A stretch of DNA of 64,000 nt from Opitutaceae bacterium (GCA_028284235.1 JANQSC010000058.1:1-64000); one strand, 5' to 3'. Positions 35,581-47,502 are shown, counted from the stretch's first letter. The notes: generated by a model from the letters alone, not told the origin. Translations and numbers: made by a program.

Positions 35581-38500
35581 ACACGTAGTCCTCGATCGCG
35601 TCGCGCGTTTGGCAGCACAGACGGGTCATCTCGTCCGCCAGACCCGCCGCCTTGTTGGCGTCGCCTTCCAAACAGGCTTTCTCGAGCCGGTCCGCCACGG
35701 CATTGAGACGCCGGGCCCCGCAGCTCGCGGCGCTCCCTTTCACGGAATGGGAAATCGCTCGGGCGGCGTTCAGGTCCAGACCCTTGGAAAGACCATGCTC
35801 CAGCCGACTCACGTTTTCATTGAGCGACTTGACGAATGAGGCCAAAAGAGACGCCACTCGTTCGTCGTCCTCCCCGGCCAAGTCTCTGAAGTCCGACAAA
35901 TCCAGGAGTTCCAGTCGGTCAACCTTCTCCGGCAAGACGTAGGAATCGGAGGAGGCGGAAATCTCGTGTTGACCGTCCTTAAGGCACCGGCTCAAAATCG
36001 CTTCGAGCGCTTTTGGCCGAAGCGGTTTAGCGAGGTAGTCAGTCATACCCGCTTCAATACACTTTTCCCGGTCGCCCCGCATCGCGTTCGCCGTTAACGC
36101 CACGATCGGGGTCTGGGCGTTCAATGAACGTTCGTCCGTCCGAATCGCTTCGGTAGTCTGGTAGCCGTCCATCCCGGGCATCATACAGTCCATGAAGATT
36201 AAATCGAACGTCTCGTTTTGGCACATTTCAAACGCGGATTCCCCGCTGGTCGCCTGAGCGGGTTTGATCCCGTACCGTTCGATAAGACCTTGGGCGACCA
36301 TCAGATTGATTTGATTGTCGTCCACCATCAGTACCGAGAAATTCGAGTACTCCGCGGTATCGATGCCAACTCGCTCATTGCTGCTAGCAGAGGGGGTGTT
36401 CGTTTCGCCGAGCCACGCGACCAATTCGCGCGGATCAAAGGGCCTTCTGAGGGTCTCGATCGATCCGGGCTTCAAGTCGCGCGTGTTCGCGTCTCCCGCC
36501 AGCGAATGGACCAGGGCCACGCGCTTGATCGAGGCGTCCATCGCATCCAATTGCTCCCGATTCGCATCCAAGCAGTTCTCGTCAACCAAGACGGAGGAGA
36601 ACGCGCTCAAGTCTTCCGCGTCGTCTAGACTTTGGCCCAAACGACACACGACTCCCAATCGCTGCAGCAACTCTCGAAAGTGGTTCGCCAGGCTGTCCGA
36701 CTCGGACACCAGCAAAACGCGACTCCCCTTGATCGTTTCGAGTGCATCCTTTGAATCGAGCGGCGACCCCAACTTCAATGCCAGCGAAAAGGAAAACTCC
36801 GATCCCGCTTCGCTCTCGCTTGCGACAACGAGGTCCCCACCCATCAGCTCGACCAATTTTTTCGAAATCGCCAAGCCCAATCCGGTGCCGCCAAATCGGC
36901 GCGTAGTCGACGAGTCCCCTTGGGCGAAGGCGCGGAAGAGATTGCTCATTTGCTCTTCCGATATGCCTATCCCCGTATCTCGTACTGAGAACTCAACTAC
37001 AATCTCATCTTCGGTTTGCTCTACTATTTCGGCGCTAAAGCGCACCGTTCCCGATTGAGTGAACTTAACCGCGTTGCTGAGCAGATTCGAGAGCACCTGC
37101 CGAATTCGAAACGGGTCGCAAACGACATTGTACCCGAAACTGGCCGGATACAAGCAACTCATTTCCAGCCCCTTGTTGTGGGCGCTCGGAGCGAAAAGTT
37201 TGGTTACGCTGGAAAGCGCCTCCATCAAATCGCATTCGGTTTCCTCGAGCTTGAGATTGCCCGACTCGATTTTCGAAAGGTCCAGCACTTCGTCGATCAA
37301 AACGAGCAGCGACTCGGAGCACTGCTCCAAGGTTTCGATGTGACTCAGCTGTGCCGGTGTGAGGTTGGAGTCCCGCAACAAGTGGGTCATCCCGATCACG
37401 CCATTCATGGGCGTTCGAATCTCGTGGCTCATATTGGCCAGGAACTGCGACTTCGCATGCTCGGCCGCGACCGCCTTCCGGGCCAGCTCGTTGGCCCGTT
37501 CCGACTCGATTTGCAACTCGTCATTGAGGGCGATCGCGTTGTTGCGCTCCTTCTCGGCGATGGATGCCGCCCGTATCGCCTCGCCTCGGGTTCGCTCGAT
37601 CTCAGAAGTTCGTTCGCGTATCGCATTTTCCAATACTGCGTTCTGATCTTCGAGTTCCGCGTGAATAACGGTCAAATTTTTCGCGATATAGTAGCCGAGC
37701 AGCAGGGCCAGCGCCGCCACAAGCAACACCAACGCCAAGGTACGGTTGCGAGCGGCCACGATCGACTCTCGCTGGGAGATAATCTTGTCCTCGAAAACCG
37801 ACTCCATAAATTGTGTCGATTCCAGCACGTCGACTGAGACGGACTTGCCGAGACGCCACAAATCGCGCGATTCCGCCGCCCGGACATCCGCGTTCTCCAC
37901 TTGCCCCAATATGTCGAGCAGCGAGAGCTTGCGTTTCTTGTCCAGAAGCTTGCGGGCGCTAAGCTCGTAGCTTTCGAACATTCCCACCACTTGCTTTCTC
38001 AACACGCGCAACTCCGATTTTCGATCGGTTTCCCCGGAAACTTCGCGAACGCTCTTGTTCAAGCTGTCCGCCATGGCGCCCATTCGGATGAGCTCTCCAA
38101 CGCGAAGATTGACCATTTCCCGCGCTCGCTCGCTGTCGTCTTCCAGAAGCGTGTCGATGACCTTGTAGTTCATCAAAAACATCTCCCTGGAAAATCCCGG
38201 TATGCCGGTAAAGAGCAGATCGGATACTTCGTCGCGCTCGAGAACCCGCGCCATTGAATGCCCGAGATGTTTGCGGGCTTCGTCGCTCGCGTGGTCGATT
38301 CCCTCGAATACCTCGACTCTCCAAGCGAGGTCGTTCAACTCTTCATTCCCTCTTCGATATCGTTGGGAGCCGCGCACGCGGTCGACTTTGGACAACGACA
38401 AGGCTCCCATGTCTACGAGTTCCTTCGAAATCGCGTCCATTTCAGACTCGATCTCCTCGTACCGGAATCTCAAGTCAGTGTCTTCCGCGATGAGCTGAAT

Positions 38501-38698
38501 TCTCATCTGATTCAATCGCGACGCCCACTCGAGTCCGGTCAGAGCCCGATTCGAGTGCGCCACCTCCCTATTCAGCGCTCCCACGTAGAGGTAGACTAAA
38601 AGCGCGGTGGGAATCAATAGAATGCACGCGGTGATCGCCAAACGCTTTCCAACAGCGAGCTTCCGGTATTGAGCGGGGACCGTAAACGACTTCCTCAT
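35576..38698 (-). CDS. Hybrid histidine kinase with two receiver regions and HPt
   Basis: A 1040-residue membrane sensor from ATG 38698. TM1 is near residues 17-37 ([20 protein letters not shown]), a helical periplasmic sensor runs to about 318, and TM2 follows ([19 protein letters not shown]). A coiled coil leads to HisKA with phospho-His near 424 ([20 protein letters not shown]) and HATPase_c ([18 protein letters not shown]). A degenerate receiver ([20 protein letters not shown]) comes next. The active receiver has [10 protein letters not shown], Asp near 838 in [11 protein letters not shown], and Lys in YLAKPL. A C-terminal HPt has His near 982 ([15 protein letters not shown]). Its ATG overlaps the YfiR-like stop (ATGA), so it is cotranslated with it. 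Confidence 0.95.
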   Translation of the reverse strand: MRKSFTVPAQYRKLAVGKRLAITACILLIPTALLVYLYVGALNREVAHSNRALTGLEWASRLNQMRIQLIAEDTDLRFRYEEIESEMDAISKELVDMGALSLSKVDRVRGSQRYRRGNEELNDLAWRVEVFEGIDHASDEARKHLGHSMARVLERDEVSDLLFTGIPGFSREMFLMNYKVIDTLLEDDSERAREMVNLRVGELIRMGAMADSLNKSVREVSGETDRKSELRVLRKQVVGMFESYELSARKLLDKKRKLSLLDILGQVENADVRAAESRDLWRLGKSVSVDVLESTQFMESVFEDKIISQRESIVAARNRTLALVLLVAALALLLGYYIAKNLTVIHAELEDQNAVLENAIRERTSEIERTRGEAIRAASIAEKERNNAIALNDELQIESERANELARKAVAAEHAKSQFLANMSHEIRTPMNGVIGMTHLLRDSNLTPAQLSHIETLEQCSESLLVLIDEVLDLSKIESGNLKLEETECDLMEALSSVTKLFAPSAHNKGLEMSCLYPASFGYNVVCDPFRIRQVLSNLLSNAVKFTQSGTVRFSAEIVEQTEDEIVVEFSVRDTGIGISEEQMSNLFRAFAQGDSSTTRRFGGTGLGLAISKKLVELMGGDLVVASESEAGSEFSFSLALKLGSPLDSKDALETIKGSRVLLVSESDSLANHFRELLQRLGVVCRLGQSLDDAEDLSAFSSVLVDENCLDANREQLDAMDASIKRVALVHSLAGDANTRDLKPGSIETLRRPFDPRELVAWLGETNTPSASSNERVGIDTAEYSNFSVLMVDDNQINLMVAQGLIERYGIKPAQATSGESAFEMCQNETFDLIFMDCMMPGMDGYQTTEAIRTDERSLNAQTPIVALTANAMRGDREKCIEAGMTDYLAKPLRPKALEAILSRCLKDGQHEISASSDSYVLPEKVDRLELLDLSDFRDLAGEDDERVASLLASFVKSLNENVSRLEHGLSKGLDLNAARAISHSVKGSAASCGARRLNAVADRLEKACLEGDANKAAGLADEMTRLCCQTRDAIEDYVS

Positions 38699-39216
38699 TC
38701 TCCATACACCTCCGCTACTTCCAGAATTTCGGGTCTCCACTTTCGCCCTTCCCGCCTCGACGACTCGTGGTTTAGCAGGATACCGGGCAACCCCTCGTCG
38801 TTGTAGATCGCGAGGGTCGCTCCCGACTCCACGAGCCATCGGTCGTTGGTAACGCTCAGCACTCCTTTTTGACGCGTGTAGTCCACAAGCGACTCGAGAT
38901 TTTCACCCGAACTGAAAAACAGCACATCCGTACCGTTTTCGGGCAACGCCTCGCCGAACGACACTTGAGTGAGTCGAGCCGAACCCGAACGGGCGCCGAC
39001 CATTTTCTGCAACCCTTCCGCAAGTTGAAAGTTATCCACGACATGGATACGAATTTCCTGGGACTTGCGCACATTCAGCTCCAGCTCCAAGAGCTTGACC
39101 AGAATCGCAGCCGTGAGGTCCGCGGGAAGCGCGGCGCTATCCGACGCTTTTCCGAAAGGAACGGCGCAAAAGACGGCCAGCAAAAGGGCAAGAACGTTTA
39201 ATCTGAACACGCTCAT
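38695..39216 (-). CDS. YfiR-family periplasmic protein
   Basis: 173 residues with a Sec signal ([19 protein letters not shown]). The mature sequence has the DUF4154/YfiR pattern: [72 protein letters not shown] and [18 protein letters not shown]. YfiR is a periplasmic repressor or sensor partner of membrane signalling proteins. Here it is sandwiched between a TonB receptor (3-bp gap) and a hybrid kinase (4-base overlap), so it probably relays a periplasmic or outer-membrane signal to that kinase. Confidence 0.85.
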   Translation of the reverse strand: MSVFRLNVLALLLAVFCAVPFGKASDSAALPADLTAAILVKLLELELNVRKSQEIRIHVVDNFQLAEGLQKMVGARSGSARLTQVSFGEALPENGTDVLFFSSGENLESLVDYTRQKGVLSVTNDRWLVESGATLAIYNDEGLPGILLNHESSRREGRKWRPEILEVAEVYGE

Positions 39217-39219
39217 CCT

Positions 39220-41643
39220 TCAAATCTTCAAAGTCACAAACAAGGTGTACACCCGTTCCTTGACCTGCGGTATCAGCGAATTTTGAAACCCGTCGAAATC
39301 CCGGCTAAAATCGTCGCCGCTCGCCGCCGCTTCGACTCCCGGCAGCAAATACTCTTCCTCCAAGAGGTTCTCGATTTTAAATCCGAGTCGGTATCGATCG
39401 CGTTCATACAGAAAGTGGGCGTTTACTTTCAAGTAGGACTCCGCGTCGCGATTCCGCATCCGGTCTGGGTTCGAGTCCGCTCTCAACGGGTTTTGGGAAA
39501 ACAACTTCCGATCGGAGATCCAGTTCGCGGCGACGTTCGCGTTCCAATGTCTTCGAACCGGCAGGTTCACCGTGAAATTCACCTTGTGCGGGGCGATATC
39601 TCCCGTTGCCGCGCGCAACGGGTCCCAAACGCCTGTCGCGTTGTTGTACTGCATGTCGGCGCGCGAATCGGTGTAGGTGTAGAAGAACGAACCGGTGATT
39701 TCGTTCGAGTTCGGCAGAAAATTCGGTACGCGAAAGTTGCTCTTGTATTCAATCCCCCATACATCGCGACCCCCCACGTTTTCGGCCCCCGCAATTACGT
39801 TGCAGTAGCTCGCCGTGAAGAGGGACAGCCCGTGCATTATCGCGTCCGCCTGGCAGGTCATCATCAACTCGAGATTGCGGGCCCGCTCGGACAGCAAGCC
39901 TGGGTTGCTGGCCCGGCCATTCCAGCCCCCAAACAGGTCTTTGGGCGACGGCTCCTGAAACGCCTCGCCGTAGGCGATTTTGAAACTCGTTCGAGAAGAA
40001 CTGTGGTGGACCAGCGCCAACCGCGGACTCACCACGGAATCGAAATTGCTGTTCTCGTCCCAACGCACGCTCGAGCTCATTCGCCAATCTCCGCGGTCCC
40101 AGATTCCCTGCACGAACGCCCCGTAGTCCTGGGCGCGCCAGAGATTCGAATCCGCTATCGAATTGGGATCGATCGCCGGCGGAACGACCGTCGGGTTTTC
40201 CGATGTAATCTGGTCCGCTGGCAACACCGCCGAACCGCTCGAACTGGATTCTCCGCCATTCGCCCCAGAGGCCCCCGCCCCTTCCCAGTAGTTGTTTATA
40301 AAATACAGCTTCGACAAGTCCCGATGCTCGTATCGAACACCGCCGCTAAAAGTGAGCTCTTCCGACGGAGAATACGTCAATCGCTCCTCCATGCGCCACG
40401 ACTCGTTGTAGGAATTCCAACTGGACAAACTCACGTTGTCACCAAACGACTCGGCCCACAATCCCCCCACACGGCTGGTTCGATACACGACTTCGGAAGC
40501 GAGCGACACGCGCCCAAACAACTCAGTGTCATGATTCACGTAAATCTGGCTCGACTCGTGAGTCCAGGGCACGCCCGGCTGGGCATCGGCGAAGGAATAG
40601 TAGGGCCCGTAACCTTCGTCGGTCCTCCATCGGACAATTCCCAACTCCCAGTCGCCCAATCGAGCTTCGCCCACAAATCCGTAGTTGGAAGTCGGGTCGC
40701 TGTATTGCCCGAGCCTCTCCTCAAATACAATTTCGTCGGCAGACGCTTGGCCGTCCACATCGAGATCGCCCGCTGGACTGTCGTTTCCGCTGACCGGGTC
40801 GACACCGACACCAATCCCCGGCCCCCAGCGATCGGGGTCCGAAAGCAGCGACTCGTCGGTGAACCCCCACTCCGAGTAATCGTCAATGCCAGCTTCGTCG
40901 CTGTCGTACAGCTTCAATCCCAAGTCGTAGGAAAAGGCGCCTTTCCGCCCGCCCAAGGCAATGTCAACGCCGCGCGAATCGTAGTCGCCCCAGATCACGC
41001 TCGCCTCCGCGCGATGGGCGCCATCCTTAAGTCGCGACGAATCCCGCGTCACCACGTTTACGACTCCCAGGAACGCGTTCGGGCCGTATACCGCGCCAGC
41101 CGGGCCGTGCAACACCTCCACCCGTTCCACGATCGACATCGGGTACTGACGCGAGATCTGGGCGCTGTGGTTCCAGAGATTGTTTTCCACCTTTCCATTC
41201 ACCAGCAACAAGGTCCGCTGCGTCCAAGGCGAGCGATAGCCGCGTTGATAAGCGACCGTCTGCATCGTCCCCGCCGCGGTAATCGTATCGAATCCCGGCA
41301 ACCCCTCCAGTAAATCGTCGAGACTGTCATAGCCGCGCCGCTTGATCGACTGAGCGTCGACCACAAGCATTGAAGCCGGAGCGTCTCGAATGGTTTCCGA
41401 AACCCCCGACGCGGTGTTCGAGTCAACATACAGCTCCGGCCGCTGACGCAGCAAGTCGCCGAGGCTCATCGACCCCAAGTCGCTCTCGACGACTCCCGTC
41501 TCGCTAGGGCCCGCGCCGCCCGCAATCGGGATCGCCCCTCCGAGAAGACTCGCCCAAACGACCCAGAGCAGCAGAGTGCTTCCAAGGACGGAACGAGCGG
41601 CAATCGCCGTTTCTCTTTTTGGAGTCTTTCGGGCAGTGAGCAT
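39220..41643 (-). CDS. TonB-dependent receptor
   Basis: An 807-residue outer-membrane receptor. After a signal/anchor (about residues 20-45) comes the plug domain: DAPASMLVVDAQSIKRRGYD, LDDLLEGLPGFDTI, RTLLLVNGKVENNLW and VERVEVLHGPAGAVYGPNAF, then LGVVNVVTRDS. The rest is a 22-strand-type beta barrel ending VYTLFVTLKI. The substrate is unknown. It is first in an operon with the YfiR-like protein and the hybrid kinase, an arrangement that suggests signalling rather than simple uptake. Confidence 0.93.
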   Translation of the reverse strand: MLTARKTPKRETAIAARSVLGSTLLLWVVWASLLGGAIPIAGGAGPSETGVVESDLGSMSLGDLLRQRPELYVDSNTASGVSETIRDAPASMLVVDAQSIKRRGYDSLDDLLEGLPGFDTITAAGTMQTVAYQRGYRSPWTQRTLLLVNGKVENNLWNHSAQISRQYPMSIVERVEVLHGPAGAVYGPNAFLGVVNVVTRDSSRLKDGAHRAEASVIWGDYDSRGVDIALGGRKGAFSYDLGLKLYDSDEAGIDDYSEWGFTDESLLSDPDRWGPGIGVGVDPVSGNDSPAGDLDVDGQASADEIVFEERLGQYSDPTSNYGFVGEARLGDWELGIVRWRTDEGYGPYYSFADAQPGVPWTHESSQIYVNHDTELFGRVSLASEVVYRTSRVGGLWAESFGDNVSLSSWNSYNESWRMEERLTYSPSEELTFSGGVRYEHRDLSKLYFINNYWEGAGASGANGGESSSSGSAVLPADQITSENPTVVPPAIDPNSIADSNLWRAQDYGAFVQGIWDRGDWRMSSSVRWDENSNFDSVVSPRLALVHHSSSRTSFKIAYGEAFQEPSPKDLFGGWNGRASNPGLLSERARNLELMMTCQADAIMHGLSLFTASYCNVIAGAENVGGRDVWGIEYKSNFRVPNFLPNSNEITGSFFYTYTDSRADMQYNNATGVWDPLRAATGDIAPHKVNFTVNLPVRRHWNANVAANWISDRKLFSQNPLRADSNPDRMRNRDAESYLKVNAHFLYERDRYRLGFKIENLLEEEYLLPGVEAAASGDDFSRDFDGFQNSLIPQVKERVYTLFVTLKI

Positions 41644-42041
41644 ATGTAACGCCCGGATAGCAATATTCTCTCCAGACCCGCTTTAAAAAGAGGTAAAACA
41701 AGTCCTCCCCCTCTGGAAACGAGGCGAAAAAAATCGTCCGCGGGATCAGAAACAGCGACTGCAGGAATTGCCGTGTCAACAATTGCCTACCCAATTCACG
41801 GACACTCGTTTGCCAAAACGCATCAGGATCGACTACTCGACTCGCGCTCAGTTCACCCGTTCGCTCAATCCGAACTGGCATTGGAACGCCCATAATAGCC
41901 CGCCGCGCGGAGAACCTCCTAGGAACCGGCTTGATCGATCGTCCGCCTCGAAAAAGGCGCCGCCAAGGTCGCGATCAAGAGGAACGGCAAGTTAGTAGGT
42001 TTGCCGTTCCCAATCCAACAACTGCTCACGCCTAACACAAC

Positions 42042-42058
42042 TGTCAGAATTCTTTACA
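42042..42058 (+). promoter_or_regulatory. Distal upstream activator-like site of VPDSG gene 1
   Basis: TGTCAGAATTCTTTACA, a 17-bp imperfect palindrome. It differs at only two positions from the site at 48172-48188 in front of the second VPDSG-like gene. It lies 88 bp upstream of its neighbour site. Confidence 0.65.
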
Positions 42059-42129
42059 CATGAACCGCTCCATCCATTCACCTTGGAATCAACAGGATAC
42101 AGAAAAACTAATCGGCTGTTAATGTTCAC

Positions 42130-42146
42130 TGTAAGCCATTCTTACA
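42130..42146 (+). promoter_or_regulatory. Proximal upstream activator-like site of VPDSG gene 1
   Basis: TGTAAGCCATTCTTACA is part of the inverted repeat ACTGTAAG-N5-CTTACAGT (42128-42148). It shares TGT-M-AG and the TTACA end with the other sites. Its last base lies 69 positions before the first base of the -24/-12 promoter, the same spacing as for VPDSG gene 2. Confidence 0.7.
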
Positions 42147-42214
42147 GTTCATTCTATATTCATTATATGAATACAACATGAACCTCCCTTTCAACAGCCG
42201 GTTCCTACTCCGAT

Positions 42215-42230
42215 TGGCATGCGTATTGCT
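42215..42230 (+). promoter_or_regulatory. Sigma-54 (RpoN) promoter of VPDSG gene 1
   Basis: TGGCATGCGTATTGCT fits the -24/-12 consensus TGGCAYR-N4-TTGCW at every defined position. The predicted start point is near 42241, some 70 bp before the ATG. Confidence 0.8.
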
Positions 42231-42310
42231 AGATAGGCAAGGTCAGATCCAACCGCGCGTAGCAAACGTTTACGTCGCCTTCCTATTTAATAACGCAAAT
42301 CACGCAATAC

Positions 42311-42907
42311 ATGATCCAAATGAAATCACTATACAAACTCCTTGCGATGACACTGGTCACTGCGGCTCCCGCATTGGCAATTCCCATCACGTTTTCCGAT
42401 TACGATGGCATAGACGAGACCTTAGACGGGCACGATCCGTATGATTCTGAATACGTATCCTACTTCGACATAGAGAAAAGAGGATACGATCGAACCCGGT
42501 ACCGTATCCATCATTTCCAGATCGTAATCGACATTGACGACTCCGACGGACATGACGAGTGGGGCGGCTTCAAATTTGGCACCGACCCTCTTGACAATAC
42601 ATATCTGTTTTCCAGTCCTACCTGGGAAATAGACGACCAACGTTACACTTTCAATTTTTACTCGTCGAATCCTCATCACAGAAGCCTCTTTGAGGACCTA
42701 TGGGAGGATGGCATCCTCCGCTATCAGGTATTCGCGACTCGAGATCCGTATCAACCCGTTGAGGACGATGACGACAACGACTTTAAACTCGACTGGGCAA
42801 AATTGACTGCCTACGCGTGCCCCATCAGCGACACCGGTTCCGCGCTTGGACTCGCGACTCTGAGCCTCGCCTCGCTCGGGTTTCTGCGCCGACGGTTTTC
42901 GAAGTAA
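42311..42907 (+). CDS. VPDSG-CTERM-like sorted surface protein 1
   Basis: A 198-residue exported protein. A Sec signal (MKSLYKLLAMTLVTAAPALA from the ATG at 42320; an ATG at 42311 is also possible) is followed by an Asp/Tyr-rich mature part (FSDYDGIDETLDGHDPYDSE) with repeated acidic runs. The C-terminus is a tripartite sorting signal: PISDTGS, a hydrophobic helix (ALGLATLSLASLGFL) and the basic tail RRRFSK. This resembles VPDSG-CTERM/PEP-CTERM anchors, which are processed by exosortase-type enzymes and linked to exopolysaccharide. It is preceded by a perfect sigma-54 promoter and followed by a terminator, so it is monocistronic. Confidence 0.8.
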   Translation: MIQMKSLYKLLAMTLVTAAPALAIPITFSDYDGIDETLDGHDPYDSEYVSYFDIEKRGYDRTRYRIHHFQIVIDIDDSDGHDEWGGFKFGTDPLDNTYLFSSPTWEIDDQRYTFNFYSSNPHHRSLFEDLWEDGILRYQVFATRDPYQPVEDDDDNDFKLDWAKLTAYACPISDTGSALGLATLSLASLGFLRRRFSK

Positions 42908-42959
42908 ATGGCCCGGGAATCCGGAGTAATTCCGGACCCACGCATACGAATAACGACCG

Positions 42960-42987
42960 AACTCGCCGAATTTTCGGCGAGTTTTTT
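42960..42987 (+). terminator. Rho-independent terminator of VPDSG gene 1
   Basis: AACTCGCCGAA pairs perfectly with TTCGGCGAGTT around a two-base TT spacer, and a T-run follows. It ends the single-gene transcript 53 bp after the stop. The next gene is on the opposite strand. Confidence 0.9.
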
Positions 42988-43032
42988 CGATAACAAACCA
43001 ACGCGCGAACGCCCCGCCAGAAGTCAGTTTCG

Positions 43033-43944
43033 CTATCGCCCGCCCAGGCGTTGCAAGAGCGTTTTTGTGGCCAATATCCCGGCTTCCTCGCTGAGCGTTT
43101 TGCCTTCGTACTCGATACCGATATATCCACGGTAGCCGGCGTCTTTAACGATTTTCAAAATACGTGGGTAGTCGATGCGCGTTTCGTTGCCATCCGCGTC
43201 GAAATCGCCGGACTTCGCGCTGACCCCCTTTGCGTACGGCATCAATTCCGCCGTCCCTTTGTAGCGGTCGTAGCTTTCGCCAGTCTGACGATTCATCACG
43301 AAATTGCCGAAATCTGGAAGCGTACCCACGCGTTTGTGAGCCGCCTGCTTCATCACTCCGGCCAACCAAGCTCCGTTGCTCGACAAGCCGCCGTGGTTTT
43401 CCACGATCACGTCGATGCCTATCGAGTCTCCATAGTCGCCGAGACGGCTCAACCCGTCGGCCGCGAGCTTCATCTGCTCGTCGAACGAACCTTCCGAAGC
43501 GGCGTTGACGCGAATCGAATGACAGCCGAGCTCCTTGGCGCCGTCCGCCCAGAGTTTGTGCTTTTCAACGGTTTCGATGCGAGCCGCTTTGTCCGGATCG
43601 CCCAGGCGACCCAGCCGGTCGCACATGATCAGCAAATTCTTCACCCCCTCGCCTTCGGACCGGCGCTTCAGGTCGGCGATCACCTTGGCGGTGAAATTGT
43701 CGAAGTAGAATTGGTTCACGTACTCGATCGCCTCGATGCCGAACTCGCGCTTGGTGATTTTGGCGAAGTCCATGGCGTCGCGGGTTCCGGCCCTGAAGGA
43801 CTTGTGCATCGACCATTGGGCGAGAGAGATATCGAACCACTTCTCGTTTTTCTTGTGGTGGGCGGCAAAGAGAATTGGCTGGGCGGCAGCAGAGGCTGCG
43901 GCGAGCCCGAGGGCGGATTTAACAAAGTCGCGACGCGTATTCAT
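43033..43944 (-). CDS. Tat-exported sugar phosphate isomerase/epimerase-like protein
   Basis: 303 residues starting with a Tat signal (MNTRRDFVKSALGLAAASAA). The mature part is an AP-endonuclease-2 type TIM barrel: FDISLAQWSMHKSF, IEAIEYVNQFYF, CHSIRVNAASEGS, IDVIVENHGGLSSNG, GTLPDFGNF and a final GYIGIEYEGKTLSEEAGI. The Glu, His and Asp residues of these motifs match the metal site. Such xylose-isomerase-like TIM-barrel proteins in Verrucomicrobia usually act on sugars. It lies alone between the VPDSG gene and fumarase. Confidence 0.88.
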   Translation of the reverse strand: MNTRRDFVKSALGLAAASAAAQPILFAAHHKKNEKWFDISLAQWSMHKSFRAGTRDAMDFAKITKREFGIEAIEYVNQFYFDNFTAKVIADLKRRSEGEGVKNLLIMCDRLGRLGDPDKAARIETVEKHKLWADGAKELGCHSIRVNAASEGSFDEQMKLAADGLSRLGDYGDSIGIDVIVENHGGLSSNGAWLAGVMKQAAHKRVGTLPDFGNFVMNRQTGESYDRYKGTAELMPYAKGVSAKSGDFDADGNETRIDYPRILKIVKDAGYRGYIGIEYEGKTLSEEAGILATKTLLQRLGGR

Positions 43945-44292
43945 AAGGGAGTAGTCCGTTAGGGTTAATTTGAGATAGAGTGAACCATACGACCCAAACG
44001 TCCCGGGCCAAGTTCCAATTGCGAACGCATGAAGGAATTAACAGGATGCGTTCACCCGCTGTCGCGGCTTCACTCGCTTGATCCCGCTTCGCGGGAGCTG
44101 GATACTTCGTAGAATTAAATCCTTGTCCCGCGCAAGCGGGATCCTGGTCTCGCGCCCGCGAGATTTGATCTCGAAGAGATCACTGTTACACAAAAACTCG
44201 AATTTCGATTAGCATCGTTTCGATGGATCCGCTCTCTGCGTTCGCGGGCAAGATCTCTCCCCCGCGGGAGAGGCAAGTGCGTCTGAAGAGAA
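43945..44292. repeat. Gap with a chain of GC-rich hairpins (44082-44272)
   Basis: The 348-bp gap between the TIM-barrel gene and the end of fumarase holds no gene but five short perfect hairpins in a row. Arms are TCCCGC/GCGGGA (44082-44096), TCCCGC/GCGGGA (44126-44141), TCTCGC/GCGAGA (44148-44163), GATCTC/GAGATC (44167-44181) and CTCTCCC/GGGAGAG (44255-44272). The motif GATCCCGC/GCGGGATC recurs in both orientations. No U-tract follows, so they are more like REP-type elements than a single terminator. Confidence 0.7.
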
Positions 44293-45936
44293 TTAAGTTG
44301 AGCCTTTCAGGACTCGCTTGCGGATCATCTGGAAGAAGTCGTTGCCTTTGTCGTCGACGAGGATGAACGCGGGGAAATCGACCACGTCGATCTTCCAGAT
44401 CGCTTCCATCCCGAGCTCCTCGTACTCCACGACTTCCACTTTCTTGATATTCTCTTTCGCCAGAATCGCGGCGGGACCGCCGATCGATCCCAAATAAAAT
44501 CCCCCGAATTTCGCGCAGGAATCGATGACGGGCTGACTCCGGTTTCCCTTGGCCAACATGATCATCGATCCGCCCGCCTCTTGAAACGGCGCCACGTAGG
44601 CGTCCATTCGCCCTGCCGTCGTCGGCCCGAACGAGCCCGACGGAAGTCCTTTCGGCGTCTTTGCCGGACCTGCGTAGTAAACCGGGTGATCTTTGAAATA
44701 CTGGGGCAGCCCCTCGCCCGCGTCGAGACGCTCCTTGAGCTTGGCGTGGGCAATATCGCGGGCCACGATAATGGTACCGTTCAAGGACAACCGCGTTTGT
44801 ACCGGGTAGCGCGAAAGCTCCTTCAAAATCGCCTCCATCGGGCGATTGAGATCGAGCCGAACCGCTTCCGCCTCCTTTTGTCCACCAGCGGTCGCCGGGA
44901 TCAGGCGTCCTGGATCCCCTTCGAGTTTCTCCAGCCAGAGGCCTTCCTTGTTAATCTTCGCCTTGATATTTCGGTCCGCTGAACACGACACGCCAATCCC
45001 CACCGGACAACTCGCCCCGTGGCGCGGCAACCGGATAATTCGAACATCCAGCGCGAAATACCGTCCGCCAAACTGGGCGCCGATGCCGCACTCGCGGGCC
45101 CGCTCAAGCATACGTTCCTCCAGCGCGATATCGCGGAACGCCCGTCCGTGCTCGTTGCCCGACGTGGGCAGCGCATCCAAGTCCTTGGTCGAGGCGACTT
45201 TTACCGTCTTCAAACAGGCTTCCGCCGAGGTTCCACCAATCACGAACACCAGATGATAAGGCGGACAGGCAGACGTGCCGAGCGACACCATTTTCTCGAG
45301 AAGAAATGTCTCCAGCGACTCCGGATTCAGCAGCGCTTTCGTCTCTTGATACAAAAATGTTTTGTTGGCCGAACCTCCACCTTTGGCCAGGCAGAGGAAG
45401 GAATACTCGCTCCCGCCTTTGGCGTACACGTCAATCTGGGCCGGCAAATTGGTCCGCGTGTTCTTCTCCTCGTACATCGAGAGCGGCGCGGTTTGCGAAT
45501 ACCGCAGATTGTCGCTAGTGTACGTGTTGTAAACTCCTCGAGCGATCGCCGCTTCGTCCTCTCCGTCGGTCCACACGCCCTGCCCCTTTTTGCCCATGAT
45601 GATCGCCGTGCCCGTGTCCTGGCAAAACGGCAGCACGCCCTGCGCGGCGATCTCGGCGTTGCGCAGCAGTGTCAAGGCGACATGCCGATCGTTTTCCGAC
45701 GCCTCCGGATCTTCCAAAATAGCCGCCACCTGCTCGAGATGCTTCGTCCGCAACATGAAGGAAAGATCGTGCATCGCCTGTCCGATCAAGTAAGTCAGCC
45801 CTTCCGACTCCACCTTGAGAATCTCTTCTCCACTAAAGGAATCCGTGGAAACGAACTCGTCAGTCAACAATCGATACTCCGTTTCATCCGGGCCGAGTTC
45901 AAAAAGCGTCTGAAAATGGAAAGGGGGGATCGCCAT
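44293..45936 (-). CDS. fumA: Class I fumarate hydratase (iron-sulfur)
   Basis: Converts fumarate to L-malate in the citric acid cycle using a labile 4Fe-4S cluster. At 547 residues it is the single-chain class I form with fused alpha and beta parts. The cluster ligands are plausible in [40 protein letters not shown] and [18 protein letters not shown]. The C-terminal beta half has [20 protein letters not shown] and the active-site KGNRS loop. It stands alone, with a gap before mpl. Confidence 0.96.
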   Translation of the reverse strand: MAIPPFHFQTLFELGPDETEYRLLTDEFVSTDSFSGEEILKVESEGLTYLIGQAMHDLSFMLRTKHLEQVAAILEDPEASENDRHVALTLLRNAEIAAQGVLPFCQDTGTAIIMGKKGQGVWTDGEDEAAIARGVYNTYTSDNLRYSQTAPLSMYEEKNTRTNLPAQIDVYAKGGSEYSFLCLAKGGGSANKTFLYQETKALLNPESLETFLLEKMVSLGTSACPPYHLVFVIGGTSAEACLKTVKVASTKDLDALPTSGNEHGRAFRDIALEERMLERARECGIGAQFGGRYFALDVRIIRLPRHGASCPVGIGVSCSADRNIKAKINKEGLWLEKLEGDPGRLIPATAGGQKEAEAVRLDLNRPMEAILKELSRYPVQTRLSLNGTIIVARDIAHAKLKERLDAGEGLPQYFKDHPVYYAGPAKTPKGLPSGSFGPTTAGRMDAYVAPFQEAGGSMIMLAKGNRSQPVIDSCAKFGGFYLGSIGGPAAILAKENIKKVEVVEYEELGMEAIWKIDVVDFPAFILVDDKGNDFFQMIRKRVLKGST

Positions 45937-46095
45937 GGATAGTCACCATTGCGTCTTTCGCGCCCGCCGCAAGCAAACTCAAAGACTGTCCGGCAAATCG
46001 AAAATCAAGTAGGGGCGGGCCGTGGTTCGACAATGCTCACCATCCCCAGCCTGTCGAGGGACCGGGCCGTCCACTCCGCAAAGTCGCGTATCTCC

Positions 46096-47502
<1,407 letters not shown>

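Larger units (their letters stand above)
41644..42310. other. Regulatory gap between TonB receptor and VPDSG-like gene
   Basis: About 670 bp without a supported gene. It contains the 5' side of the TonB-receptor operon, a perfect 10-bp inverted repeat GGAACGGCAA (41981-41990) with its complement at 42001-42010, and the enhancer-like sites and sigma-54 promoter of the next gene. A minus-strand frame at 41504-41893 overlaps the receptor start and is not credible. Confidence 0.6.

Noticed and set aside
39283-41313. 676-codon plus-strand frame antisense to the TonB receptor
   Set aside because: The receptor has plug and barrel motifs through the whole span; the antisense frame is Arg/Val-rich shadow coding without any recognisable motif.
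41504-41893. Minus-strand frame overlapping the TonB receptor start
   Set aside because: Partly overlaps the receptor signal region, has no Shine-Dalgarno or domain, and would force a long overlap not seen elsewhere here.
41644-41990. Cobalamin riboswitch upstream of the TonB receptor
   Set aside because: The conserved B12-box type sequence GCCACTG is not present in the leader in either strand.
44082-44272. CRISPR array
   Set aside because: The short hairpins differ in sequence and spacing, and no cas gene is present; no regular repeat-spacer pattern exists anywhere in the window.
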